From contig NZ_BMKU01000005.1 in the NCBI RefSeq assembly GCF_014644495.1, positions 88,976 to 152,975 on the forward strand: DNA of 64,000 nucleotides, in the 5' to 3' direction. Shown piece by piece: positions 25,408-33,431 of the stretch (position 1 is the first letter of the stretch; every line of letters starts with the position of its first letter). The notes under the pieces were generated by a model, which was given only the letters and a program-made list of their open reading frames with translations, was not told where the DNA came from and did not search any database. The translations under genes were made by a program, and so were the position numbers. Origin of the DNA: Pseudarthrobacter polychromogenes. Lineage in GTDB: Bacteria; Actinomycetota; Actinomycetes; Actinomycetales; Micrococcaceae.

Positions 25408-25938
25408 TTAGTGGCCGGACTGGTCCATGCCGCGAAGGCCGGTGCCGCGTGCGCCATGGGGGCGCCTCGAAGTGCGGTGCTCAGGCGGAGCGAACGGGAG
25501 CACCTCTTGGCTCCGGCTTGCCGGCAGCGCGTTCACGAACTTTGCGAGCTCCTCGCTAAGGACCTTCCAGCCGATGTTCGGATCATCAGGGTAGGCATTG
25601 GTTTCTTCCCGGCGGGCAGCCTCAAGGATGGCTTCCCCTGATTCCGTAAGTTCCACCTTGAATTGCCGGCGGTCGGTGGACTGGCGCGTCCTGGTGATGT
25701 ACCCGGCGCCCTCCAGCCGCAGCAGGACCCGTCCCAGAGTCTGGCTCTGGACCCGTATGGTTTCGGCAAGCTGTTCCTGGTTCAAGGGCCCGCCGGCCAG
25801 GCCTTCAAGTGCTATCACAGCCGCGCGGGTCAGGCCCAAGTGCGCCAGGGCGTCGTCCTGGCGCCGCTGCACCAGCCTAGCCGCCACAGAAATTAAGCGG
25901 TAGCTGGTGCGGGCATCTGGATCGAGATTGCTGGTCAT
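25408..25938 (-). CDS. MarR family transcriptional regulator
   Basis: Winged-helix regulator of 176 residues. The helix-turn-helix region is LNQEQLAETIRVQSQTLGRVLLRLEGAGYI (here split by position: residues about 53-82), followed by the wing TRTRQSTDRRQFKVELTESG. The C-terminal 25 residues are an unusual basic tail. It is divergent from the three-gene operon at 26212, and the shared intergenic region holds a perfect TAAGCATGCTTA palindrome plus related sites, the expected autoregulatory arrangement. The same palindrome recurs at 31951. No ligand can be inferred. Confidence 0.9.
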   Translation of the reverse strand: MTSNLDPDARTSYRLISVAARLVQRRQDDALAHLGLTRAAVIALEGLAGGPLNQEQLAETIRVQSQTLGRVLLRLEGAGYITRTRQSTDRRQFKVELTESGEAILEAARREETNAYPDDPNIGWKVLSEELAKFVNALPASRSQEVLPFAPPEHRTSRRPHGARGTGLRGMDQSGH

Positions 25939-26013
25939 CGGGCCGTGGCCTTCCTGTGGGTGGCGAAGTGCAGGGCGTGATCACCTCATGTTGCGTCGCT
26001 ACGTTCTCTACAA

Positions 26014-26025
26014 TAAGCATGCTTA
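26014..26025. promoter_or_regulatory. MarR-type operator TAAGCATGCTTA, copy 1
   Basis: A perfect 12-bp palindrome in the 273-bp region between the divergent MarR gene and the stress operon, 76 bp from the MarR start. It is identical to the site at 31951-31962. Confidence 0.8.
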
Positions 26026-26039
26026 GCATCCAATTCGCA

Positions 26040-26154
26040 AGTAGGCTTACTATCCGCCCAGGCCCAGAGCCGTTCCTGAGAGCCTTTATTAGGCGGCCCT
26101 CTTGCGCTTCAAAAGGAAAGTGTGCTTAGTATCTAATTAGTAACCATGCTTACT
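26040..26154. promoter_or_regulatory. Additional related half-sites before stress operon
   Basis: AGTAGGCTTACT at 26040-26051 and AGTAACCATGCTTACT at 26139-26154 are imperfect palindromes built from the same GCTTA/AGTAA elements as the operator at 26014. A TAGTAT -10-like box at 26127-26132 (TTGCGC at 26102-26107, 19-nt spacer) places the last site over the probable start of the operon. Confidence 0.5.
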
Positions 26155-26211
26155 ACTAGCCAGCATTGCTGGTTCTTGATCGCCAGCTGACCCTTCAGGA
26201 AAGAGAGCCCG

Positions 26212-27069
26212 ATGACAGAGAACCAATGGCCCCAGACCCCCGGCACTGCAACCACCGATCCTTACGGTGTGAACGCAGCAGGAGCCGATGAAAACTTTGG
26301 CACCGCCCCCGTTCAGGGTTCTGCCGGCACCTCCAAGAGCCAGGCGGCAAAGGAAGAGGCGTCGAACGTTGCCGGCCAGGCCGCAACGTCAGCCCAAAAC
26401 GTTGCACAGACCGCCAAGGAAGAAGCCGCGCATGTGGCGTCCGAGGCGAAGTCCAGTGCGCAGGATCTGCTGCACCAGGCAAAGTCGGGCCTGACAAGCC
26501 AGGCTGGAACCCAGCAGCAGAAGGCCGCCGAAGGCATCCGCACCATCTCCAGCCAGCTGCACAGCATGGCCGATGCGCCGGATCAGCAGGGCATGGCCAG
26601 CGACCTGATCCGCCAGGCCGCCGGCACCACGGACACCGTGGCCTCCTGGCTGGAGAACAAGCAGCCGGGCGACATTCTCGGCGAAGTCCAGAGGTTTGCC
26701 CGCAACAACCCCGGCACCTTCCTCCTGCTTGCAGCGGGCGCCGGCGTCCTGGCCGGCAGGCTCACCCGCGGGCTGACCGCAGGCGCGCCGGATTCCCGCG
26801 GCGCCGCATATGGTTCGCCGTCGCAGCGGTCCGTGCAGCCCCAGCCGGTTGCACCCCTCCGCCAGGAGACCGTGTATGCAGCCGGAAATGACGACCTCTA
26901 CAGCGAGCCTGTTGTAGGCGCCGGCGCTCCGGTATCCACCACTTCCCTGCCCTCCGGCACGGCTGAGGACACTCCCCTCCGGTTCGAGGATGACCCCTAC
27001 CGGGACGAGGACGGCTCCTACCGCAGCACCGACGGCGGTTACCGCTCATCGGAAGGACGTCAGCTGTGA
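26212..27069 (+). CDS. Alanine-rich helical protein with one membrane segment, envelope/stress operon
   Basis: Protein of 285 residues, family unknown to me. Residues about 40-105 form a repetitive amphipathic region rich in Ala, Lys, Glu and Gln (AKEEAAHVASEAKSSAQDLL), similar in composition to LEA-type stress proteins. A single hydrophobic segment follows (FLLLAAGAGVLAGRL, about residue 165-180), then a low-complexity acidic and Tyr/Arg-rich tail. It overlaps the next gene as GTGA. GAAAGAGAG precedes the ATG. In related genera such genes accompany holin-like and DUF3618 proteins, as here. The promoter region carries MarR-type sites. Confidence 0.82.
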   Translation: MTENQWPQTPGTATTDPYGVNAAGADENFGTAPVQGSAGTSKSQAAKEEASNVAGQAATSAQNVAQTAKEEAAHVASEAKSSAQDLLHQAKSGLTSQAGTQQQKAAEGIRTISSQLHSMADAPDQQGMASDLIRQAAGTTDTVASWLENKQPGDILGEVQRFARNNPGTFLLLAAGAGVLAGRLTRGLTAGAPDSRGAAYGSPSQRSVQPQPVAPLRQETVYAAGNDDLYSEPVVGAGAPVSTTSLPSGTAEDTPLRFEDDPYRDEDGSYRSTDGGYRSSEGRQL

Positions 27070-27497
27070 GTAGTTCCATTCCAGAACCCGCTCCGAGTGA
27101 GGCGCACCAGAAGGCGGATAACGCCTCGCTGGGTGAGCTGCTCGGGGACGTGACCCGTGACCTGTCCACGCTCATGCGCCAGGAAGTCGAGCTGGCCAAG
27201 GCCGAGGCCAAACAGTCCGCCACCAAGGCGGGCAAGGGCGCGGGCATGCTCGCCGGGGCAGGCGTGGCAGGACACTTCGTCCTGATCTTCCTGTCCCTGG
27301 GCCTGATGTTCGCCCTGGGCGCCCTGATGCCACTGGGCTGGGCCGCCCTGATCGTCGCCGTGATCTGGGGCATCATCGCCGCGGTCCTGGCCTCGATCGG
27401 CCGCAAGGAACTCAAACAGATCAAAGGCCTGCCCCAGACCGGGGAAACCCTGTCCGAAATACCCCCAACCCTAAAACCAGGTGAGGTAAACCGATGA
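27066..27497 (+). CDS. Phage-holin-like / DUF1469 (YqjE) membrane protein
   Basis: Protein of 143 residues with an amphipathic N-terminal helix (LSTLMRQEVELAKAEAKQSA) followed by two membrane segments (about residues 58-85 and 88-112). This is the pattern of the actinobacterial 'phage holin family' or YqjE/DUF1469 proteins, which despite the name are chromosomal and of unknown role. The GTG start overlaps the previous stop as GTGA and the stop overlaps the next start as ATGA, so all three proteins are translationally coupled. Confidence 0.83.
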   Translation: MSSSIPEPAPSEAHQKADNASLGELLGDVTRDLSTLMRQEVELAKAEAKQSATKAGKGAGMLAGAGVAGHFVLIFLSLGLMFALGALMPLGWAALIVAVIWGIIAAVLASIGRKELKQIKGLPQTGETLSEIPPTLKPGEVNR

Positions 27498-28156
27498 GCG
27501 ATAACCCGGACGCAATCCGTTCAGACATAGAAGCCACCCGCGCACGCCTGGGCACCAACGTCGACGCCGTGGCCGACAAAGTCACCCCGTCCAACATCGT
27601 GAACCGCCAAACCGACAAGGTAAAAGACGCCGTGAGCGGGGTCAAGGAGAAAATCATGGGCGCAGCAGACCACACCACTACCCGTGTCCAGGACACCGTG
27701 CACACCGGCGCCGGACACACCGGCAACGCACTGCACTCCACCGGAGACACCCTGCACGGGGCCAAAGACACCGCCGCAGCCAAACTCGGCCACGCCGGAA
27801 CAGCGATCTCCAACGCACCGGACCAGGTCAAAGCCAAAACCCAGGGCAACCCCCTGGCCGCGGGCCTGATCGCGTTCGGCGCCGGCATGCTGATCTCCTC
27901 CCTGATCCCGGCCAGCCAAAAGGAACGGGAAGCCGCGGACCAGCTCAAAACCGCCGCCCAGCCCCTGGCCACCCAGGTCACCGACGCCGCCAAGGACATG
28001 GTCCAGGACCTCAAGGAACCCGCCCAGGAAGCCATGGAAAACGTCAAGGCCACCGCCACCGACGCCGCCCAAAACGTCAAAGCCGAAGGCCAACACGCCG
28101 CCACCGACGTCAAAGACCGCACCACCGACGCCGCAGGCAACGTCAAAAACACCTAG
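27494..28156 (+). CDS. DUF3618 family protein
   Basis: Protein of 220 residues. The N-terminus (NPDAIRSDIEATRARLGTNVDAVADKV) is the DUF3618 signature. The middle contains one membrane segment (NPLAAGLIAFGAGMLISSLI), and the remainder is a long Lys/Ala/Asp/Thr-rich amphipathic repeat (DAAQNVKAEGQHAATDVKDR) of LEA-like composition. It is the last gene of the three-gene operon and ends 25 bp before a strong hairpin terminator. Probably a membrane-associated stress or envelope protein; no enzymatic motif is present. Confidence 0.85.
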   Translation: MSDNPDAIRSDIEATRARLGTNVDAVADKVTPSNIVNRQTDKVKDAVSGVKEKIMGAADHTTTRVQDTVHTGAGHTGNALHSTGDTLHGAKDTAAAKLGHAGTAISNAPDQVKAKTQGNPLAAGLIAFGAGMLISSLIPASQKEREAADQLKTAAQPLATQVTDAAKDMVQDLKEPAQEAMENVKATATDAAQNVKAEGQHAATDVKDRTTDAAGNVKNT

Positions 28157-28180
28157 GACTATCTAGGAATATTTAGACAA

Positions 28181-28214
28181 CAACAGGCCGGCTCCCCTTG
28201 GAGCCGGCCTGTTG
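28181..28214 (+). terminator. Hairpin terminator after stress operon
   Basis: A perfect 15-bp GC-rich stem (28181-28195 with 28200-28214) and 4-nt loop follows the DUF3618 stop. No T-run follows, so termination may rely on the stem alone, which is common in high-G+C actinobacteria. Confidence 0.8.
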
Positions 28215-28302
28215 CCGTTAGCTGTTAATCCTGCTTGTACCGCAGGCCCCGGCCTTCGCCTTCGCTAAGCATCCGGCACTAAGCATCTGGGGGCCAAACA
28301 GG

Positions 28303-29070
28303 TTACCGCTTGCCCTTCTTCCGCGAGCCCTTGCCCCGCCCCTTGTCCGGGTTCGGCGCGTACCGCTGGGCCACCTTGGGCGCCTTCTTGGCTCCGGTAC
28401 CCCGACGGTCCGGTTTGGGCTCTTTCTTGGTTTTCACCGGCTGGGCCGAAGGCTGGCGGGAGCTTTGGGCAGTCCGTCCGCGGACGATCCCGATGAACTC
28501 CTCGATCACTTCATCAGTTGAATCCGAGGCCCACGCCACGGCGATTTCCGTGGCCGGAGCACCGGTGAGCCGCCGCGCCACCGTGTCCTTGACGTTGAAG
28601 TGCCGGGCAACGGACATGGGGAGGATGGCCAGCCCGGCGCCCGTGGCCACCACCTGCAGCGCGGGCTCCGGGCCTCCGAGCGCAGCCACGTCGAGGAAGG
28701 ATTCCTGTTCGAGGTCGGCCAGGGCCACCTCCTCGAACACGGAAATCTCATGTCCCTTGGGCGCCACCACCACCGGCTGCTCCTCGTACAGCGGAATGAC
28801 GCTGAGGCCTTCGCGCTCCACGGGGAGCCGGACGAAGCTGAGGTCGGCTGAACCCTCGCGGAGCACCTCAACCTGCGCGCCGTCGTCGGACATAAACGCC
28901 TGCAGCGGAACGTCCGGCATCCGCTCTTCCCACCGCCGGATCCATTTGCCCGGGGTTACCCCGGCCACATAGGCAATGCGGAGCAGGCGGGGGGCGGTGT
29001 CTTCCGCCTGCCCGGCCGGCTGGTCCTGGTCACCGGGACCGGTTGTCTGGGGGATGTCGTGGGAGGGCAC
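28303..29070 (-). CDS. LysR-type substrate-binding domain protein lacking HTH
   Basis: Protein of 255 residues that matches only the effector-binding half of LysR regulators: LLRIAYVAGVTPGKWIRRW begins the first subdomain, and LPVEREGLSVIPLYEEQPVVVAP is the typical hinge region. No N-terminal winged helix is present. Instead the C-terminus is a basic, Pro/Gly-rich tail (about 45 residues, KKAPKVAQRYAPNPDKGRG). The start is GTG 29068-29070; a longer frame to 29166 would run into the divergent gene. It is divergent from the DUF5997 gene by 37 bp. It may act through protein contacts or by non-specific DNA binding of its tail. Confidence 0.82.
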   Translation of the reverse strand: MPSHDIPQTTGPGDQDQPAGQAEDTAPRLLRIAYVAGVTPGKWIRRWEERMPDVPLQAFMSDDGAQVEVLREGSADLSFVRLPVEREGLSVIPLYEEQPVVVAPKGHEISVFEEVALADLEQESFLDVAALGGPEPALQVVATGAGLAILPMSVARHFNVKDTVARRLTGAPATEIAVAWASDSTDEVIEEFIGIVRGRTAQSSRQPSAQPVKTKKEPKPDRRGTGAKKAPKVAQRYAPNPDKGRGKGSRKKGKR

Positions 29071-29107
29071 GTCTTCACAGTACCGTCCGCCCGGATACCC
29101 TTGAAGC

Positions 29108-29512
29108 ATGACCTCTGCGAACTCCCAGTCCATGAAGCCGGCCACTGTTGCCAAGAAACTTGGCATCTATCTGCCCGCAACACCGCAGGAGTTCCAGGAT
29201 TCGACCATCACCCGCGCCGAGTTCGCCGAACTGCAGGCCAACCCGCCGGAGTGGCTTGCCGAGCTCCGCCGCAACGGCCCGCACCCCCGCCCGGTGGTGG
29301 CGCAGAAGCTGAACGTGTCCATCAGCGGCCTGGCACGCGGCGGCGTTGAGGACGCGCTGACGACGGCGGAGATCACCGCGCTGCTGCAGGCTCCCCCGCA
29401 GTGGCTGGTCACCGAGCGGGCCACGCATGCCGCCGTCCGGGCCGAGGCCCAGCGGGTCAAGGAAGAATCCGCGAAGAAGGACGCCAAGAAGGCCCGCGCC
29501 AAGGCCGAGTAG
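29108..29512 (+). CDS. DUF5997 family protein
   Basis: Small soluble protein of 134 residues. It begins with KPATVAKKLGIYLPATPQEF and has a Lys/Ala-rich C-terminal coiled tail (KEESAKKDAKKARAKAE). I assign it to DUF5997 by pattern. Its function is unknown. It is divergent from the LysR-like protein with a shared short promoter region, suggesting a functional pair. It is followed by a convergent VOC gene 32 bp later. Confidence 0.78.
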   Translation: MTSANSQSMKPATVAKKLGIYLPATPQEFQDSTITRAEFAELQANPPEWLAELRRNGPHPRPVVAQKLNVSISGLARGGVEDALTTAEITALLQAPPQWLVTERATHAAVRAEAQRVKEESAKKDAKKARAKAE

Positions 29513-29543
29513 GCCCGCTCGCACCGCAGCTGTCCCGGGACCC

Positions 29544-29924
29544 TCAGTCCTGGTGCAGCTGGATGAAGTTGCCGCAGCCGTCGTCGAACACGGCGCTGAT
29601 CCCGGAGGGGTCCTCGGCCGGCTCGCCCTTGAAGGTGACCCCCGCGGCCAGCAGCCGCTCATACTCCGCCCGCACGTCCGGCACGCCGAAGACGATAGCC
29701 GGGAGGCCGGCGTCGTGCACGGCGTTCATGTAGGCGGCGCCGATCGGATTGTCGCTGGGTTCCAGCAGCAGTCCCACTGAACCGGCGTCCGAGCCGGGGT
29801 CCTTGATGATGTACAGGTTGTGCTCTGGCATGGCCATCAGGGTCTCGAAGCCCAGGGTTCCTGTGTAGAAGGCGTGGGCGGCGGCGGGGTCCTTGACGTG
29901 GATGCTGCACATTTTGAGTCTCAT
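29544..29924 (-). CDS. VOC family (glyoxalase/bleomycin-resistance-like) protein
   Basis: Single-module vicinal-oxygen-chelate protein of 126 residues. It starts MRLKMCSIHVKDPAAAHAFYTGTLGF, the usual first beta-alpha-beta unit with metal-ligand His9, and ends FDDGCGNFIQLHQD with a C-terminal Glu/His-type metal region. Such proteins dimerise and bind a divalent metal; activity ranges from isomerases to binding proteins and cannot be predicted. It stands alone, convergent with DUF5997. Confidence 0.85.
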   Translation of the reverse strand: MRLKMCSIHVKDPAAAHAFYTGTLGFETLMAMPEHNLYIIKDPGSDAGSVGLLLEPSDNPIGAAYMNAVHDAGLPAIVFGVPDVRAEYERLLAAGVTFKGEPAEDPSGISAVFDDGCGNFIQLHQD

Positions 29925-30078
29925 GGACCCACGGTACGTGGCGTTCAGCCCTCCGGAAAGATGCCCGTTCCGGCCCCGGCCGTCCGGACCATTGACCGGC
30001 CTTCAAGAACGGGGTGGAATGGAATTACCAGCCCGGGATTCCGCGGCCCGGGCACGCGCTGGAAGTCAGGTGTCCGCC

Positions 30079-30681
30079 ATGGGGGAAGGATTCTTCGAGG
30101 GACTGGTCCAGGGGGCCTGGGCCCTGCTGCTGTGCGGCCCGGTGCTGGTGGCCAGTGTTGCGGTCACCGTCTTCGTGGTCCGGCGCCGCGCCCTGGCCGG
30201 CGGAAACGGGCCAACTGAACGTTCGGACCAGCTGTTTTGGGACCTGTTCCTTGGGGCAGCCGTTGCCGTTCCCGCCCTGCTGATCCCCACCATGATCTCG
30301 CCGTGGACGGGCCTGTTCCTGGGCGGAGCCGGCATTGCCGCCGGCGTGGCCGCCTACCGGGGGACGCCGAAGTATCTTGCGCGGCGCACGGCGCGCGACG
30401 ACTACCGCGCGCTCGAGTCCGCGCACCTTGCGGCGCAGGCCCGGCACGACGAGCTGATCGCCAGGTGGAGGCGGTATGAGCTGGATCCGGCCTGCTCGAT
30501 TGACTATCCGGCGCTGACGGATGTCCGGACCCCCGAAACCTCGGCCCTTATCAAGGCCATGCGGCAGGCTGACGAGCTGCGCGGTGCGCCCCACCGGGGA
30601 TATCCCGACGCCGTCACCAGCCTGGGTGCCACCCTTGCCGCTGCCGAGAAGGCAGCGGGCGTCCCGGCGGAACAGGCGTAG
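30079..30681 (+). CDS. Membrane protein of unknown function
   Basis: Protein of 200 residues. Two or three hydrophobic segments occupy the first 100 residues (GAWALLLCGPVLVASVAVTVFVV, split here between residues 9 and 31, and FLGGAGIAAGVAAY), followed by a charged cytoplasmic helical region (RRTARDDYRALESAHLAAQ). No family recognised. I start at ATG 30079, with AGGTG upstream; the frame opens earlier but overlaps the VOC promoter. It precedes another hypothetical gene by 57 bp on the same strand. Confidence 0.65.
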   Translation: MGEGFFEGLVQGAWALLLCGPVLVASVAVTVFVVRRRALAGGNGPTERSDQLFWDLFLGAAVAVPALLIPTMISPWTGLFLGGAGIAAGVAAYRGTPKYLARRTARDDYRALESAHLAAQARHDELIARWRRYELDPACSIDYPALTDVRTPETSALIKAMRQADELRGAPHRGYPDAVTSLGATLAAAEKAAGVPAEQA

Positions 30682-30738
30682 ACGTTACCCGCTGTGTCGC
30701 ATTTCGTGGAACGGGGAACCCTGCGGCGATAGCATCCA

Positions 30739-31350
30739 ATGATGGATCCCCAGGAGTTGCCAACCCATGACCAGTTCGGCCGGCGGCTGGAGGACCGCGG
30801 TGCCTGGCGGCAGGCCACTACCCTGGCTGCGGCCGGAGAACTGACTGCCCGCTGGCTGGAAGGCGAAAGCCAGTACCAGCCCGGAACCTTCGCCCCCGGC
30901 TTTGACGATGAAACCCGGCCGATTGCGTCTTCCCTCGCGGAGCTGAACCGCAACGGACTCTTCACCAAGGAGTCCCAGCCCGGCCTCCGCCCGGGTCCGG
31001 CGGCGCAGCGGCAATACGTGACGGGGTTTTGCTCCGCGGCCGCCGCCTCGGCCCTGATCGGCCTGTCCGCCCGCACGGAGCTGGTCACTGTGGCGCACGC
31101 CCCCGGCGAGTCCAGCAGCGCCGCGATCCCGGTGACGCTGGCAGGCACCGAAGTCACCACGGTCCTGGGCTCCAGCGAGAATCCGGTGGACGAGGAACAG
31201 ATCCGCGACTGGGCGGTGGAAACCAACGATTCCCTGGCGCTGCTGCTCGCCGACTCCTGGTATGTGGAGGTCTTCGACCCCGCCTGGGGCCGGAACGACC
31301 TGCTGCTGCCGGAGGTGCTGGCCGCCCTCTCAACGGTGGAGCCAGGTTAA
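30739..31350 (+). CDS. Hypothetical protein, DUF6919-like
   Basis: Soluble protein of 203 residues. The region GELTARWLEGESQYQPG followed by LAELNRNGLFTKESQPG resembles a group of Streptomyces proteins I know as DUF6919; this is from memory and tentative. The C-terminal part ends in SWYVEVFDPAWGRNDLLLPEV. No catalytic motif is evident. It ends at a strong bidirectional hairpin shared with the convergent stress protein gene. Confidence 0.7.
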   Translation: MMDPQELPTHDQFGRRLEDRGAWRQATTLAAAGELTARWLEGESQYQPGTFAPGFDDETRPIASSLAELNRNGLFTKESQPGLRPGPAAQRQYVTGFCSAAAASALIGLSARTELVTVAHAPGESSSAAIPVTLAGTEVTTVLGSSENPVDEEQIRDWAVETNDSLALLLADSWYVEVFDPAWGRNDLLLPEVLAALSTVEPG

Positions 31351-31365
31351 GGGCACACAGCAGAA

Positions 31366-31393
31366 GGGCGGGGCGGCCTCAGCCGCCCCGCCC
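31366..31393. terminator. Bidirectional hairpin terminator
   Basis: A perfect 12-bp GC stem, GGGCGGGGCGGC and its complement, with loop CTCA lies between the convergent genes ending at 31350 and 31414. It would serve both strands. Confidence 0.85.
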
Positions 31394-31413
31394 GTCAAAT
31401 TCGCTGGCAGGCC

Positions 31414-31896
31414 CTACAGGTCCACCGTGCCGCTCTCGCCGACGCTCATCCGGCTGTTGGTGACCTTGGACTTGACCCACTGGAGCACCGTGGCAGCGGT
31501 GCCGCCGGGACTGGTCCAGTATTCCGCCGAGTCCGAGTCAATGTGGAGCAGGCACACCTCAGGGGTGTCCGGGCCGTCCGGGAACCATGCTTCGACGGCC
31601 TGGTTCCACATTTCGCGGATTTTCTCCCGGTCCGTGACAACCTGCGCCGTTCCCGCAACGGAGACCCATTCGGTGTTCTTGCCAAAGGAGACGTTGACGC
31701 GGGGGTCCGCCCGGACATGGGCCACCTGCGAGGTGCCAAGGCCCGTGAAGAACCACATGTCGCCGTCGTCCTTCACGTCCTGGACAGCCAGCGGCCGGCT
31801 CACGAGGGCGCCGTCTTCGTTGATGGTGGTCAACATCCCAATGTGGGAACCGTTGATGATGTCCGTAACCTTGCTGATGCTCTCAGTGTCAGTCAT
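31414..31896 (-). CDS. Pyridoxamine-phosphate-oxidase-like general stress protein
   Basis: Split-barrel flavin-binding protein of 160 residues, like 'general stress protein 26'. DIINGSHIGMLTTINEDGALVSRPL is the conserved start of the barrel (residues about 13-37), and DPRVNVSFGKNTEWVSVAGTAQVV lies in the middle. It is not the biosynthetic PdxH, which is longer. GAGGTG precedes the ATG. The MarR-type palindrome TAAGCATGCTTA, identical to that of the stress operon at 26 kb, lies 55 bp upstream, so both are probably controlled by the MarR protein at 25408-25938. Confidence 0.87.
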   Translation of the reverse strand: MTDTESISKVTDIINGSHIGMLTTINEDGALVSRPLAVQDVKDDGDMWFFTGLGTSQVAHVRADPRVNVSFGKNTEWVSVAGTAQVVTDREKIREMWNQAVEAWFPDGPDTPEVCLLHIDSDSAEYWTSPGGTAATVLQWVKSKVTNSRMSVGESGTVDL

Positions 31897-31950
31897 ATCT
31901 CACCTCGTTCGTCTGCATGCGGGGGAACTCCCCTCGGGCCAGCCTATTGG

Positions 31951-31962
31951 TAAGCATGCTTA
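31951..31962. promoter_or_regulatory. MarR-type operator TAAGCATGCTTA, copy 2
   Basis: A perfect 12-bp palindrome identical to 26014-26025, located 55 bp upstream of the flavin-binding stress protein gene. It lies between that gene and the 3' end of putrescine oxidase, which reads in the same direction. Confidence 0.78.
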
Positions 31963-32007
31963 TTTTCCAGCCCGGAAGTGCCTGTCCGCCCTGCGCTGAA
32001 ACCGGAA

Positions 32008-33396
32008 TCAGGCTCCGGCCGGGACGGCCACGCGGGCCACTTCAAGGATCCGGGCCGCAGTGTGCCGGCCCATCCGGATGGCTCCGTCGACATGCTGGTA
32101 GCCTTCAGCGGCCAGGTCGGAGGAGGACCAGTAGATGGGCCCCACCGGGGCATGCTGGTCCTTGCCGTAGCGGTGCAGGCCGCCGAGGTCGTAACTTGAG
32201 GCGTAGGCGCCGCGGGTCCACTCCTCGGAGCCCCAATCCGATTCGTAGTAGACCTCCGGTTCCAGCGCCTCGGCGCCGAGGAACCCGGCAATGGACTCCA
32301 GGATGGCACGCCTGCGCTCTTCGGCACCCAGCTCGAAAACGGCGTCGGCCTTTTCATCCGAGACGAACCCAACCAAAGTGCCTCTGGTGTCGCCGAAGTT
32401 TGTGTTGTCGTACACCTCCTGGACCAGGGATCCGGCGCCGAAGCAGGTGCCGGACAGGCCGGAGTTCCGCCAGAACGGGCGGCTGTAGACGGCATGGACC
32501 TTGATTACCAGGCCCAGCGACTGGTGCTGGTGCATCTGGTGCTGGCGGCGGGGCAGCGGCGGGTTGAAGGAGACGCGTGAATAGAGGTTGGGCGGCACGG
32601 CCATGATCACGAACCGCGCGTTGACGGTTGCCCCGTCCGAGACCACTTTGACGCGGTGGCCTTCGGTGTCCGACTCCCAGTTGATGGTGCGCACCGGGGA
32701 GTTAAGGACGACGTCGTCCCCAACCTCCTGCGCGAGCAGCAGGGAGACCTGCTGCATTCCGCCCACCACACGCCGGTCCAGGATGAAGTCTTCATCCGTG
32801 AGGTGGCTAAAGGACCCCGCCGACGCCGCCATCAGCACGGCCTGCAGGGCGGAGAAGGCGTGGGCCGGCTTGGTGAGCATGCCGCCGGCGATGAAGAGGC
32901 CGATGTTGTTGCACGCCTCCTCGTTGGACGAGTGCTGCCGCAGCCAGTGGTGGAAGGAGATGGTGTCCAGCTCGCGCGCCTTCGGGTGCGCCCACGGCTC
33001 GGTGGCGCCGATTTCCGCTGCAAGCCCGTCCAGCAGTGCGGTCAGTTTGTCCATCTCGGCCTGCGTGTCCGGGTCCACGGGGAACGAATCGCCGGTGTAG
33101 CGCACGGGGACCCCGTCCGCGCCGATGTACATCGACTCACCCTCGCGGTACCGGGCGTACGTCTGCAGGCCCAGTTCGTCCAGGAGTTCCAGGAGTACGG
33201 TCTGGTCCGGCGAGACCCACTGGCCGCCGATCTCCAGCATGGCGCCGTCAACCGTGCCGGTCCAGGTGCGGCCGCCCACGCGGTCCCTGGCCTCGAGCAC
33301 GGCAACGGTCAGGCCGGCCTTCTTCAGTTCACGGGCTGCGGTGAGTCCGGACGGCCCGGCTCCAACGACAACGACGTCGCGGTTCAGGTTCAGCAT
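32008..33396 (-). CDS. puo: Putrescine oxidase (flavin amine oxidase)
   Basis: Oxidises putrescine to 4-aminobutanal with H2O2 production. Length is 462 residues. The N-terminal dinucleotide motif VVVGAGPSGLTAARE is followed by EARDRVGGRTW and GGQWVSPDQ, typical of the monoamine oxidase family. The sequence resembles Rhodococcus erythropolis putrescine oxidase closely along its length, for example AHAFSALQAVLMAASAGSF and ESDWGSEEWTRGAYA. GAGAGGA 6 nt before ATG 33396 fixes the start. A TATAGT -10 box (33462-33467, minus strand) adjoins the TetR-type operator at 33432-33460, which is shared with the agmatine deiminase promoter. Confidence 0.92.
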   Translation of the reverse strand: MLNLNRDVVVVGAGPSGLTAARELKKAGLTVAVLEARDRVGGRTWTGTVDGAMLEIGGQWVSPDQTVLLELLDELGLQTYARYREGESMYIGADGVPVRYTGDSFPVDPDTQAEMDKLTALLDGLAAEIGATEPWAHPKARELDTISFHHWLRQHSSNEEACNNIGLFIAGGMLTKPAHAFSALQAVLMAASAGSFSHLTDEDFILDRRVVGGMQQVSLLLAQEVGDDVVLNSPVRTINWESDTEGHRVKVVSDGATVNARFVIMAVPPNLYSRVSFNPPLPRRQHQMHQHQSLGLVIKVHAVYSRPFWRNSGLSGTCFGAGSLVQEVYDNTNFGDTRGTLVGFVSDEKADAVFELGAEERRRAILESIAGFLGAEALEPEVYYESDWGSEEWTRGAYASSYDLGGLHRYGKDQHAPVGPIYWSSSDLAAEGYQHVDGAIRMGRHTAARILEVARVAVPAGA

Positions 33397-33431
33397 GATG
33401 TCCTCTCTTTGGTCCTGCCAGGTGACGGGAA

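Noticed and set aside
27066..27497. Prophage, because of a 'phage holin family' protein
   Set aside because: No integrase, structural or lysis genes nearby; this family is a common chromosomal actinobacterial protein.
29893..30078. N-terminal extension of the membrane protein at 30079
   Set aside because: The added residues overlap the VOC gene start region and have no ribosome site; ATG 30079 starts just before the first membrane helix.
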